Under the pieces are notes generated by a model. It made no database searches, was not told the DNA's origin, and saw only the letters and a program-made list of their open reading frames with translations. 64,000 nt of DNA, from assembly GCF_034931365.1 (NCBI RefSeq), contig NZ_JAYGII010000005.1, positions 92,487-156,486 of the forward strand, written 5' to 3'. Made by a program: the position numbers and the translations under genes. This stretch comes from Natronospira elongata. GTDB lineage: Bacteria; Pseudomonadota; Gammaproteobacteria; Natronospirales; Natronospiraceae. This document shows, one piece after another, positions 36,164 through 44,572 of this stretch; within the stretch, counting starts at the first letter, position 1; every line of letters starts with the position of its first letter.

Positions 36164-36279
36164 CTGTCGCCGCCTCGTTGTTAAATTCGTAAACGCCTAC
36201 TTCCTAATCCATTAGTCGATGCCAACGGGTACCGCCCGTTACAGTCCGGCATCGCCGACTCTTACGGTACACTGGGCCC

Positions 36280-37623
36280 ATGCAGAGCAGCCAGGACCTC
36301 ATTGCCGCCATTGCCACCCCCCCTGGACGGGGCGGGGTCGGCATCGTTCGGCTCTCCGGCCCATCCCTGGCCGAATTTGCCGCCCGACTCTGCGGCTTCA
36401 GGCCTCGGCCAAGACACGCCCATCTCGCCGATTTTCTGGACGCTCAAGGAAATAGCATTGATCAGGGATTGATCCTTTATTTCCCCGCCCCGGCCTCCTA
36501 TACCGGCGAAGATGTCCTCGAGCTTCAGGGCCACGGCGGGCCGGTCATCCTGGACATGCTGCTACAACGCGTGATTGCACTGGGCGCCCGCCCGGCGCGG
36601 CCCGGTGAGTTTTCCGAGCGGGCCTTTCTCAATGACAAGCTCGACCTGGCCCAGGCCGAGGCAGTGGCCGATCTGATCGACGCCGGCTCCGCCGAGGCCG
36701 CCCGTGCCGCCACCCGATCGCTCAGCGGCGAGTTCTCCCGCGCCGTTCACGCCCTGGTGGAACAGCTAATCGAATTGAGGATCTTTGTCGAAGCCGCCAT
36801 CGATTTTCCCGACGAGGAGATCGACTTCCTTTCCGACGAGCGGGTGGAAAGGCAGTTGAGTGAGATCACGGAAGCCTTCGATCAGCTCATGCAACGGGCC
36901 GAGCAGGGTCGGGTGATGCGTGAAGGTCTGCGCCTGGTCCTCGCCGGTCGTCCCAATGCCGGCAAGTCCAGCCTGCTCAATCGCCTTGCCGGACATGATG
37001 CCGCCATCGTGACCGATATCCCCGGCACCACCCGGGATGTCCTGCGGGAATACGTGCACCTGGATGGCCTGCCCCTCCACCTGATCGATACCGCGGGGTT
37101 GCGCGAGGGTGGTGATGCGGTTGAACAGGAGGGCATTCGTCGGGCCCGCGAGGCCATGGAAACGGCTGATTGCGTCCTGCTGGTGGTCGATGACCAGTCC
37201 CCTGAGGACATCGCCGAACTGCGTCGTGACCTGCCGCCCCAGCTACCGGTGATCATCGCCCACAACAAGATCGACCTCAGCGGCGGCACGGCGGGTTATC
37301 GGGACGATCAAGGACGCCGTATCGGGCTTTCCGCTCTTACCGGTGAAGGTATTCAGGCACTCAGTGAGCGCCTCAAAGCCGTGGCCGGCTATCGCCCGGC
37401 GGGCGAGGATGTATTCATGGCGCGCCGCCGCCATCTCGATGCCATCGAGCGGGCCCGGGCCCATGTGGATGCGGGCCAGGCGGAATTGATTGAGAGCCGC
37501 GCCGGCGAGCTATTGGCAGAGGAACTGCGACTGGCCCAGCAGACACTGGGCGAGATCAGCGGCGAATTCAGCAGCGACGATCTACTCGGGCGGATATTCT
37601 CCAGCTTCTGCATCGGCAAGTAG
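36280..37623 (+). CDS. mnmE: tRNA uridine-5-carboxymethylaminomethyl(34) synthesis GTPase MnmE
   Basis: 447 residues. With MnmG it modifies U34 of certain tRNAs. The N-terminal folate-binding domain starts with IAAIATPPGRGGVGIVRLSG. The G domain shows GRPNAGKSSLLN (G1), TTRDV (G2), DTAGLREGGD (G3) and NKID (G4). The C-terminus is the catalytic CIGK. No obvious Shine-Dalgarno precedes the ATG. It faces a convergent diguanylate cyclase. Confidence 0.97.
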   Translation: MQSSQDLIAAIATPPGRGGVGIVRLSGPSLAEFAARLCGFRPRPRHAHLADFLDAQGNSIDQGLILYFPAPASYTGEDVLELQGHGGPVILDMLLQRVIALGARPARPGEFSERAFLNDKLDLAQAEAVADLIDAGSAEAARAATRSLSGEFSRAVHALVEQLIELRIFVEAAIDFPDEEIDFLSDERVERQLSEITEAFDQLMQRAEQGRVMREGLRLVLAGRPNAGKSSLLNRLAGHDAAIVTDIPGTTRDVLREYVHLDGLPLHLIDTAGLREGGDAVEQEGIRRAREAMETADCVLLVVDDQSPEDIAELRRDLPPQLPVIIAHNKIDLSGGTAGYRDDQGRRIGLSALTGEGIQALSERLKAVAGYRPAGEDVFMARRRHLDAIERARAHVDAGQAELIESRAGELLAEELRLAQQTLGEISGEFSSDDLLGRIFSSFCIGK

Positions 37624-37638
37624 AGCAATCAGTCGCTC

Positions 37639-38745
37639 TCACTCGGCCGCCACCACCTGGTTCCGTCCCCCTTCCTTGGCTTCATAAAGAGCCTTGTCGG
37701 CCCGCTTGAGCAGGCTTTCACAGTCATCCCCCGGCCGCCACTCCGTCAGGCCAATGGAGACCGTCATGGCTACCGCACCCGCCTCGGTCTCGAACGGCAA
37801 TTCGGCAATCCCCCGCCGGATCCTCTCCGCCGCCAGCATCCCGCCGTCAAGCCCGGTACCTGGCAAGACCACCAGAAATTCTTCGCCCCCAAACCGTCCC
37901 AGCGGTTGATCCTGCTGACCTCGGATAATGTCATCGGCCCGCAGCTCCCGTTCCACCCGTTCCACAAATTGCTTGAGCAGTTCATCGCCGAGCAGATGCC
38001 CATGGTCATCGTTGTGAGCTTTGAAATGATCCAGATCGAGCATGGCGATAGTGAGAACTTCGCCCTCTGTCTCCGCCCGGGCCACCGCCTCCTCCAATGA
38101 GCCGGTAATTGCACGTCGATTTCGGGTGCCGGTGAGGTGATCCCGATTGGCCAATTCCTCGATCCGGCCCATGGCCTGACGAAGATTGCTTCGCAGGCGG
38201 GCGACATACCCCCCCATGAAGGACATCCAGAGCAAAATCAGGCTCAGAAAGACCCACTGTGCCAGCTCAATCTGACGGGTTTCCGCATCGAGATCCGCCC
38301 ATTCAGCGCGGATCAGGCTGGCGTAGGCCAGTGATGCGAATAGGGCGAGTCCAAGAAACTGCTGGGTATTGAGGCGAAAGACACCGAAGAAAAAGCCGGT
38401 GACGAAAACCAGCAACATGCCGCCGCGTGCTTCAGGCGCCGCCTGGGAGAGTAGCACCATCCCCCAGAAGATGCCGCAGGCAATCTGACCCAGGGTCATG
38501 CCCGGATCCCGAAAGCGCAGGTTCCAATTCCATCGGACCGCTGCAAGGAAAGCGGCATTGGTGAGCAGCATGAGCAGGAAGTAGATACCCAAGCCCGCAG
38601 GACCGATATGGAGCAGATCAATCCAATACAGGTAGATGCCGACCGCGATCCACATCAGGTAGGCAACCAGGCCCAGCAACACCCGCTGCGCCCTTAACGC
38701 CTGTTTGCGATCCCGATGCAATTGCAGCATGGCGAGCCCCGTCAT
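37639..38745 (-). CDS. Membrane diguanylate cyclase (GGDEF), altered I-site loop
   Basis: 368 residues. About six transmembrane helices (residues 20-180) precede a GGDEF domain (about 205-365) with DHLTGTRNRRAI, LDLDHFKAHNDDHGHLLGD and the active site FGGEEFLVVLPG. In most cyclases RxxD lies five residues ahead of GGDEF; here RADD is 13 residues ahead because GQQDQPLG is inserted after IIR. Catalysis should be intact, but canonical product inhibition may be lost or changed. The membrane part resembles MASE-type sensor regions in general form only. It is 15 bp from the mnmE stop, convergent. Confidence 0.88.
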   Translation of the reverse strand: MTGLAMLQLHRDRKQALRAQRVLLGLVAYLMWIAVGIYLYWIDLLHIGPAGLGIYFLLMLLTNAAFLAAVRWNWNLRFRDPGMTLGQIACGIFWGMVLLSQAAPEARGGMLLVFVTGFFFGVFRLNTQQFLGLALFASLAYASLIRAEWADLDAETRQIELAQWVFLSLILLWMSFMGGYVARLRSNLRQAMGRIEELANRDHLTGTRNRRAITGSLEEAVARAETEGEVLTIAMLDLDHFKAHNDDHGHLLGDELLKQFVERVERELRADDIIRGQQDQPLGRFGGEEFLVVLPGTGLDGGMLAAERIRRGIAELPFETEAGAVAMTVSIGLTEWRPGDDCESLLKRADKALYEAKEGGRNQVVAAE

Positions 38746-38804
38746 CCCTTAGCGACAGTGTAGGCCGGGAATCCCCATCCCACCAGCAGGAGATTTCCCC
38801 CGGA

Positions 38805-39971
38805 TCAGCCCAGCACCGATTCCCGGCGATAGAACAGCCAGGCTACCCAGGCCACCACGCCAGTCAGTGCCAGGGTCACCCCGGTGTTGAGCACCAGACC
38901 CAGAACCGGCAGGGTTTCCGCCCCCAACAGCTCAAGCATGGCCACATGCTGACCCAGAACCGGAATCGCCAGATTGAGGATGGTGGGTTCGAAAGGTCGG
39001 ACAAAATGCACGATCATGGGCGCCAGGGGCACGATCATCACCACCGACAGCCAGGTCTGGGCTTCCTTGTAGCTCTTGGTGAAGGAGGCCACCAGACACA
39101 TTACTGCAGCCCCCAGAAAGGCAAAGGGCGAGACCGTCAGAAACAGCATCACCGCCGTGGCCAGATCCAGGGAGAGGGCCATATCCACCGTCTCCATGGG
39201 CACAAAGCGTAATGCCACCGAGAAGGCCGCAATGACGATCGCCAGTGCCAGCAGTGAAAAGGTGGCGGTTGCGAGCAGCTTGCCCGCCAGGATCTCCCCC
39301 CGCCGGGCCGCCGTGCTGAGAAGCGGTTCCAGGGAACCCCGTTCCCGCTCCCCGGCGGTGGTGTCGATGGCCAGGTAAAAGCCGCCCATGAGCACGGTCA
39401 GCAGGATGAAATAGGGCAGCATGGCGGCAATCATCAGGCCTCGGGTCTCGGGGGTGGACACGTCCACTTCCTGTAACTGCAGCGGCCTGATGACGCGGCC
39501 ATCGATACCCCGCGCCAGCAGGCGCAGCTCGGTCAATTGCCGGTCCCAGGCATTGATGGTGTTGCGCACCCGCTGGATCTGGCCACTCAGGCGCTGGCGG
39601 GAGCGATCCGCATAAAAGGCCAACGGTGCCGGCCGGCCATCGCGCAGCGCCTGACCATAGTCTTCGTCGATGACCAGGACGAAATCCACCTCCCGTTCCC
39701 GCACCGCCTTTTGCGGCTCGCCATCGAAGTCTTCGATCTGCAGGCGATTCTCTGCCAGAAAGGCCATCAACTCCGGTGCATGCTCGGCCCCCATGACCGG
39801 AAGATCCAGTGGCCGTTCCGCCTCTTCCATGCCCATGGTGATGGCCGTGCCCATGAACACCGCGAACAGGATGGGCCCGAACAATGGGCCGAACAGCAGT
39901 ACCGAGAGCAGTGTTCGCCGGTCCCGCAGATTGTCCTGACATTCCTTGAGATAAACGATCCAGGTGCGCAT
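38805..39971 (-). CDS. ABC-2 type (NatB-like) exporter permease
   Basis: 388 residues. One helix near residue 25, a large extracytoplasmic domain (about 50-180) and five to six C-terminal helices match the NatB/ABC2_membrane_3 architecture. SLLLSTAARRGEILAGKLL-type coupling segment is present around 225 (ERGSLEPLLSTAARRGEIL). Its start ATG overlaps the stop of the ATPase gene by one base (TGATG). It is the last gene of a five-gene leftward operon. Probable Na+ or drug/peptide exporter; the substrate is not shown. Confidence 0.83.
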   Translation of the reverse strand: MRTWIVYLKECQDNLRDRRTLLSVLLFGPLFGPILFAVFMGTAITMGMEEAERPLDLPVMGAEHAPELMAFLAENRLQIEDFDGEPQKAVREREVDFVLVIDEDYGQALRDGRPAPLAFYADRSRQRLSGQIQRVRNTINAWDRQLTELRLLARGIDGRVIRPLQLQEVDVSTPETRGLMIAAMLPYFILLTVLMGGFYLAIDTTAGERERGSLEPLLSTAARRGEILAGKLLATATFSLLALAIVIAAFSVALRFVPMETVDMALSLDLATAVMLFLTVSPFAFLGAAVMCLVASFTKSYKEAQTWLSVVMIVPLAPMIVHFVRPFEPTILNLAIPVLGQHVAMLELLGAETLPVLGLVLNTGVTLALTGVVAWVAWLFYRRESVLG

Positions 39972-40726
39972 CAGCTCTGTTCCCCCGCGTCCGCCGTTTG
40001 CGGTGCCTCGGCCTTGGCGATGGCCCGGACAAAGACCTCTTCGAGATCCTCGCTGCCCATGGCCTGGCGCAGCTGGTCCGGTTCCCCCCGGGCAACCACC
40101 TGCCCGTGGGCAATGATCACGATCTGGTCACACAAGGCGGCCACTTCCTGCATCACATGGCTGGAGAACAGAATGCAGAAGCCATCCTGGCGCAGGTCGC
40201 GGATCAGATCCCGCAGTGCCCGGGTCGCCATCACGTCCAGGCCGCTGGTGGGTTCATCCAGGATGAGGTTGCGGGGATTGTGGACAATCGACCGCGCCAG
40301 GGCGGTTTTCAGTTTCTGTCCCTGGCTATAGCCTTTCGCCGGGCGGTCCACGAAGGCTTTCATGTCCAGGCGCTCGGCGAGATGCTCGATCCGGGCATCC
40401 AGCGATTCCCGGTCGATCCCGTTCAGGCGGCCGAAATAGCGGATGTTCTCCCGACCGCTGAGGCGGGGGTAGAGCCCCGCATTGTGAGGCATCACGCCCA
40501 TCGCCAGACGCGCCTGCTGGGGGGCGTCCACCACATTGATGCCATCGACCCGAATCTGGCCAGCATCGGGCCGGATCGCCGTCGAAATCATCCGCAGACT
40601 GGTGGATTTACCGGCCCCGTTGGGGCCCAGCAGACCGGTGATCCGACCGTCCTCGGCACGCAGCGATACGTCTCTCACTGCCTCGACGTCGCCAAAGCGT
40701 TTTTGCAGGCCATTCGCCTCGATCAT
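39971..40726 (-). CDS. ABC transporter ATPase (NatA-like)
   Basis: 251 residues. Walker A GPNGAGKSTSLRM, Q-loop GVMPHN, ABC signature YSQGQKLKTALARS, Walker B NLILDEPTSGLD and the H-loop SSHVMQE are all intact. N-terminus MIEANGLQKRFGDVEAVRDVS is typical for ABC-2 exporter ATPases. It pairs with the overlapping downstream permease. Confidence 0.9.
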   Translation of the reverse strand: MIEANGLQKRFGDVEAVRDVSLRAEDGRITGLLGPNGAGKSTSLRMISTAIRPDAGQIRVDGINVVDAPQQARLAMGVMPHNAGLYPRLSGRENIRYFGRLNGIDRESLDARIEHLAERLDMKAFVDRPAKGYSQGQKLKTALARSIVHNPRNLILDEPTSGLDVMATRALRDLIRDLRQDGFCILFSSHVMQEVAALCDQIVIIAHGQVVARGEPDQLRQAMGSEDLEEVFVRAIAKAEAPQTADAGEQS

Positions 40727-40735
40727 GATCGACTC

Positions 40736-42157
40736 CTAAGGTGCCGGGCCGGAGAAATCCAGAAAGAAAGGCATCGGCCGCATCGCCGACAGACAGTCGC
40801 TGTCCAGCCCAGCGGGATCGCGGTTTCTCAGAAAATCCCGGACCAGAAACGGCAGACAGCCATGATGAATCACATTGTGGCCCTTGCCCTTGAGGATCAC
40901 ATGGCGACTATTGTCCAGGGTCGCTGCGGCCTGGTCTCCCCACTCCGGGGGCGTCACCGGGTCCAGTTCCCCGGACAGCAGCAACACGGGCCGCTCGGAG
41001 GCCACCGCCTGATGAAAGTCCGCGGGAATGTCGGCCCGCGGCCATTCCGCGCAGGCCGCCTGGAGCAAAGCCAGGGGATTCAGGCCCAGCAGTCCGTCCT
41101 CCTCGCTGAACGGGGAGTCCTCGTCAATAAAGGAGATGTCTTCGCTGCAGACCACCGCATAATGGAGGGGAATGCTGAGGCTGCCTTCCAGCGATTCTCC
41201 AAGGGTGACCCATTGTGCCGCCAGCGGTGCCCAGTCATCCTCCCGGGCGGCACGGTGGATCAGCAGCGGCATGATGGCCAGAACATCCGGTTGGTAGGCG
41301 GCAAAGCGCAGTAGCTGCCCGATCCGCTGCCGGTTAAGCGCCACCTCGGTCCATTCGTGGCTGCGGGGGTGGCGAATGGAAACCTCCCGTTCCTCTTCCG
41401 CCACGGATTCCAGCAAAGAGCGCAAGCCTTCTTCCAGATCCGGAAAGGCCTCCCGGCAATCTTCAGAGGACTCGCATCGTTGCAGCATTCGTTTCACAGC
41501 CCGTTCCGCGAACGGTGCCAGCATGGGCCCCAGCACTTCGTCCGCAGGGACCACCCCATCCAGAATCAGCGAGGCCACCCGCTCCTCGAACCGCCGCAAA
41601 TAGTGCAGGCCGAGGCGGCTGCCGTAGGACACGCCATAGACATGCCATTCCTCAATGCCGAGATGTTCGCGCACCGCGTCAAGGTCCTTCGCCGAGGCCT
41701 GGGTGGTGAAATGGCGGGGATCCCTGTCCAGGGCCTCGCGACAGCGCTGCATGGCCTGGCCAATTTCCTCCGCCGATTCCGCTTCCGCCAATCCCGCGTC
41801 CGGGCATTCGAGGCGGGCCGAGCCACCGGTGCCTCGCTGGTCCACCAGGACGATCGGATGGTTCTGGCGCACCGCGCCGAGCGCGCGAACATGGGGAATG
41901 AAGGCTTCCAGTGCCGCCTGGCCCGGCCCACCCGCCAGCATCAGCAAGGGCTCGCCCTCGGCTTCGCCGGCCCGGGGCGCAATCCATGCCGCCGCCAACT
42001 GAATGGTCTCCCCATCCGGCTGGGACCAGTCCAGGGGCACGGAGACTTCAAAACACTGTGCCGAGATGGTCTGTGGCAATTGGCCACTGCGCAGGCTGCA
42101 GGCCTCGTAGTCGGCTGGCGCCGCGCTCGCGGCAAAGAACAGGGCAGCTATCCACAT
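40736..42157 (-). CDS. Exported alpha/beta hydrolase, S33/TAP-like peptidase
   Basis: 473 residues from ATG 42157; the longer frame has no signal. MWIAALFFAASAAPA is a signal peptide, so the enzyme is periplasmic or secreted. The nucleophile lies in HVYGVSYGSRLG (Ser about 155), with the preceding VLVDQRGTGGS family motif, the Asp in LLSGELDPVTPPEWG and the His in GKGHNVIHHGCLP. This is the order of tripeptidyl-aminopeptidase-like (S33, TAP C-terminal) enzymes. It lies between two ABC exporters in one operon, so it may process or clear what they export. Confidence 0.83.
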   Translation of the reverse strand: MWIAALFFAASAAPADYEACSLRSGQLPQTISAQCFEVSVPLDWSQPDGETIQLAAAWIAPRAGEAEGEPLLMLAGGPGQAALEAFIPHVRALGAVRQNHPIVLVDQRGTGGSARLECPDAGLAEAESAEEIGQAMQRCREALDRDPRHFTTQASAKDLDAVREHLGIEEWHVYGVSYGSRLGLHYLRRFEERVASLILDGVVPADEVLGPMLAPFAERAVKRMLQRCESSEDCREAFPDLEEGLRSLLESVAEEEREVSIRHPRSHEWTEVALNRQRIGQLLRFAAYQPDVLAIMPLLIHRAAREDDWAPLAAQWVTLGESLEGSLSIPLHYAVVCSEDISFIDEDSPFSEEDGLLGLNPLALLQAACAEWPRADIPADFHQAVASERPVLLLSGELDPVTPPEWGDQAAATLDNSRHVILKGKGHNVIHHGCLPFLVRDFLRNRDPAGLDSDCLSAMRPMPFFLDFSGPAP

Positions 42158-42192
42158 CGCTTGAGATCTCCGATTCCAAGCCCGAGCCGAGC

Positions 42193-43392
42193 TCAGCCTT
42201 CGCGACGCCACAGGGCGCGCAGCATCTGGCCCCAGCCGGGCTCCTTGCCGTACATGAGAATACCGGTGGCAAATATCCGTCCCGCCGCCCGTCGGACCCA
42301 CCACACCGCCGCCGCCAGCAATACCAGGGAAGCGGCCAGGGCCAGGGGATCAACGCCGGCCATCACATGGCGGGCAGGCATCGCCGCCCAGGAGGTCGGC
42401 GGGAACCAGGACATGAACACCATGAAGGGACTGTCGGGCATGTCCAGACCGGTGAATACCAGCACCAGCGGCAATATGGGCAACAGCATCAGGCTCGACC
42501 GGGAGGAGCTGTTGGGGTCATCAATGGTGGCTGCGATGGCCGCCAGGATGCTGTTCCAGAACAGCAGACCCAGGAGCGCGAAGCCCAGGATCCAGAATGC
42601 GCTGCCCAGGGGCGGCAACCAGGCCGAAAGATCGGGCAAGCTGCCGCTGACAATGCGGTAGGCCAGCAGCCCCACCAGCCCCCAGAGGGCGACATTGAGC
42701 AGTGATTTCAGGCCCAGCACGGTGAGACCGAGAATCTTGCCATCCACCCAGGTTTGCGGCCGGATCATGGCCAGCATCTGTTCACAGACCCGCTGCTGCT
42801 TCTCCGTGGTGATACTGGCGAAATAGTAGGCAAAGCTGTTGAATACGGCGAGCAACATCAGCCCCAGCACCACCAGGGCGAAAATCCGGGAGCCAACGGC
42901 TTCCCCTGCCTGGCCGGTATCGATACGCAGGGCCAGGGGGCGTGACAGGGCCTCATACTCGGCCACTGAGAGGCCGGCATCCATCAGTGCCTGCTGCCGT
43001 GCCAGCTGGTTCAATATCTGGTCCAGGGATTCCTGCCAGCGGGCCTCTCGGGCCGCCAGCAGCACGGCGTTGCTGTTCGAATGCAGGATTAGCAGACCGT
43101 CCAGCGTACCCGCCGCTACCGATTCGGCAAGCGTATCCCTTGCGTCGGCCTCGGCGTTCTGGAAATAAAAGCGGTCCAGCTCACCCGCCGGCAGGGCCAG
43201 GTGCTCGCCGCCGATGACCGCAACCTTGAACTGCTGACCACTCTGGTAGCGGTCCATCAGCCAGACCCCGCCATAGACCAGACCGATTATCACCCCCATC
43301 ACCAGCAGGGCAATCAGTTCCTGCCGCCATTTGAAATAGCGCATGAACTCCCAGCGCGCCACACTCAAGACCGGACCATTTCCCCTGTTCAT
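42193..43392 (-). CDS. ABC-2 type exporter permease
   Basis: 399 residues. A first helix (about 28-47), a soluble extracytoplasmic part with EQQ/DARDTLAESVAAG (about 60-170) and a C-terminal block of five to six helices. The coupling element TTEKQQRVCEQMLAMIRP is characteristic of ABC-2 permeases. Its ATG overlaps the ATPase stop (ATGA). It forms a second exporter within the same operon. Confidence 0.82.
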   Translation of the reverse strand: MNRGNGPVLSVARWEFMRYFKWRQELIALLVMGVIIGLVYGGVWLMDRYQSGQQFKVAVIGGEHLALPAGELDRFYFQNAEADARDTLAESVAAGTLDGLLILHSNSNAVLLAAREARWQESLDQILNQLARQQALMDAGLSVAEYEALSRPLALRIDTGQAGEAVGSRIFALVVLGLMLLAVFNSFAYYFASITTEKQQRVCEQMLAMIRPQTWVDGKILGLTVLGLKSLLNVALWGLVGLLAYRIVSGSLPDLSAWLPPLGSAFWILGFALLGLLFWNSILAAIAATIDDPNSSSRSSLMLLPILPLVLVFTGLDMPDSPFMVFMSWFPPTSWAAMPARHVMAGVDPLALAASLVLLAAAVWWVRRAAGRIFATGILMYGKEPGWGQMLRALWRREG

Positions 43393-44348
43393 GCCGTCAT
43401 CTCCTCGGCGTCATTCTTTTCGCTGTTCGGCCCCTTTTCGCCGACGGCATGGAGGTAAATGTCATGCAGGCTCGGTCGCTCACTGTGCAGGGCCTCGATC
43501 GCGCCCAGGCCCTGCAAGGCGCCGAGCAGCTCGTTCATGTCGCTGTCCGAGGCCAGACTCAGCCGCAGCCGCCGCTCGTCGAGCCGCCGGCTATCCTGCA
43601 CACCCGACAGTGAGGGCAGTTCGCGGGGGGGCTGGTCGCGGAACTGGACTTCCAGGGCGGTACCGAGACCGCTGTCGTGACGCAGGCTTTCCAGCGTCCC
43701 GGTCATGGCCTCCTGGCCCTGATTCATCAGCAGGATGTTGTCGGCGAGACGCTCCACCAGGGCCATCTGGTGAGCCGACAAAAGCACCGTCATGCCTTCC
43801 GCCCGCAACTCTCTCACCAGATCCAGAAAGCGCTCCTGGTTGACCGGGTCGAGCCCGGAAAAGGGTTCATCCAGGACCGCGAAGCGGGGCCGGTGGAGGA
43901 TGGTGGAAATCAGCTGCACCTTCTGCTGATTACCCTTGGACAGTGCGCCCAGCTTCTCGGTCGCCCGCTCGCCAAGATCCAGTCGCTCCAGCCACTGGGT
44001 GGCGCGCCCACGGGCATCGCGGCGGCTGAGTCCCTGCAGGCGGCCAAAATAGACCAGCACATCCAGTACCGGCTGATCCTGGTACAGCCCCCGTTCCTCC
44101 GGCAGATAGCCGAGCTCCGGGCCGGTGATGGCAGCCTGCTCGCCGGCCCGTGCCTGGTAGCGGATGCGGCCGCTGTCCGGTCGGGTAATGCCGATCAGCA
44201 TCCGCACCGTGCTGGTCTTGCCGGCCCCATTGGGGCCCAGCAGGGCAAAGATTTCCCCTTCCCGGATCTGGAAGTTGAGTCGATCCACGGCGGTGACCGT
44301 GGCGTACTGCTTGCGAATGGCCTCGACCGACAGAATCGATTCGGTCAC
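43389..44348 (-). CDS. ABC transporter ATPase, first gene of the double-exporter operon
   Basis: 319 residues from GTG 44348, which has GGGGGGGAAG 4-5 bases upstream; an upstream in-frame extension is unlikely. Walker A GPNGAGKTSTVRM, signature LSKGNQQKVQLISTI, Walker B FAVLDEPFSGLD and H-loop LSAHQMALVE are present. A C-terminal extension of about 80 residues (DUF4162-like) is typical of Nat-type ATPases. It overlaps its permease by 4 bp. Confidence 0.9.
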   Translation of the reverse strand: MTESILSVEAIRKQYATVTAVDRLNFQIREGEIFALLGPNGAGKTSTVRMLIGITRPDSGRIRYQARAGEQAAITGPELGYLPEERGLYQDQPVLDVLVYFGRLQGLSRRDARGRATQWLERLDLGERATEKLGALSKGNQQKVQLISTILHRPRFAVLDEPFSGLDPVNQERFLDLVRELRAEGMTVLLSAHQMALVERLADNILLMNQGQEAMTGTLESLRHDSGLGTALEVQFRDQPPRELPSLSGVQDSRRLDERRLRLSLASDSDMNELLGALQGLGAIEALHSERPSLHDIYLHAVGEKGPNSEKNDAEEMTA

Positions 44349-44503
44349 GTTGCTTCCCCCCCCAATAGACCCGTCCCCGATCGGGGCAGGCATCGTCCAA
44401 AGCGGCTCAATATACCATTCCCGGGCCGGCATTCTCAGTCATGTCGCCGCACTACTCGACTCGAAAGTGCCGACCTTCTTGGCCGCCACCCGCCCTTAGC
44501 CCT

Positions 44504-44509
44504 TATAAT
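44504..44509 (+). promoter_or_regulatory. -10 element upstream of mnmG
   Basis: A perfect TATAAT, 64 bp before the mnmG ATG. The best -35 candidate, TTGGCC at 44479-44484, has a long 19-bp spacer. Confidence 0.5.
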
Positions 44510-44572
44510 GTCAGATTGAGCTGATAGTCAGGCCGATTCCGCCAGCAGGCGGGCTTGGCCGAGGCGGGAATT

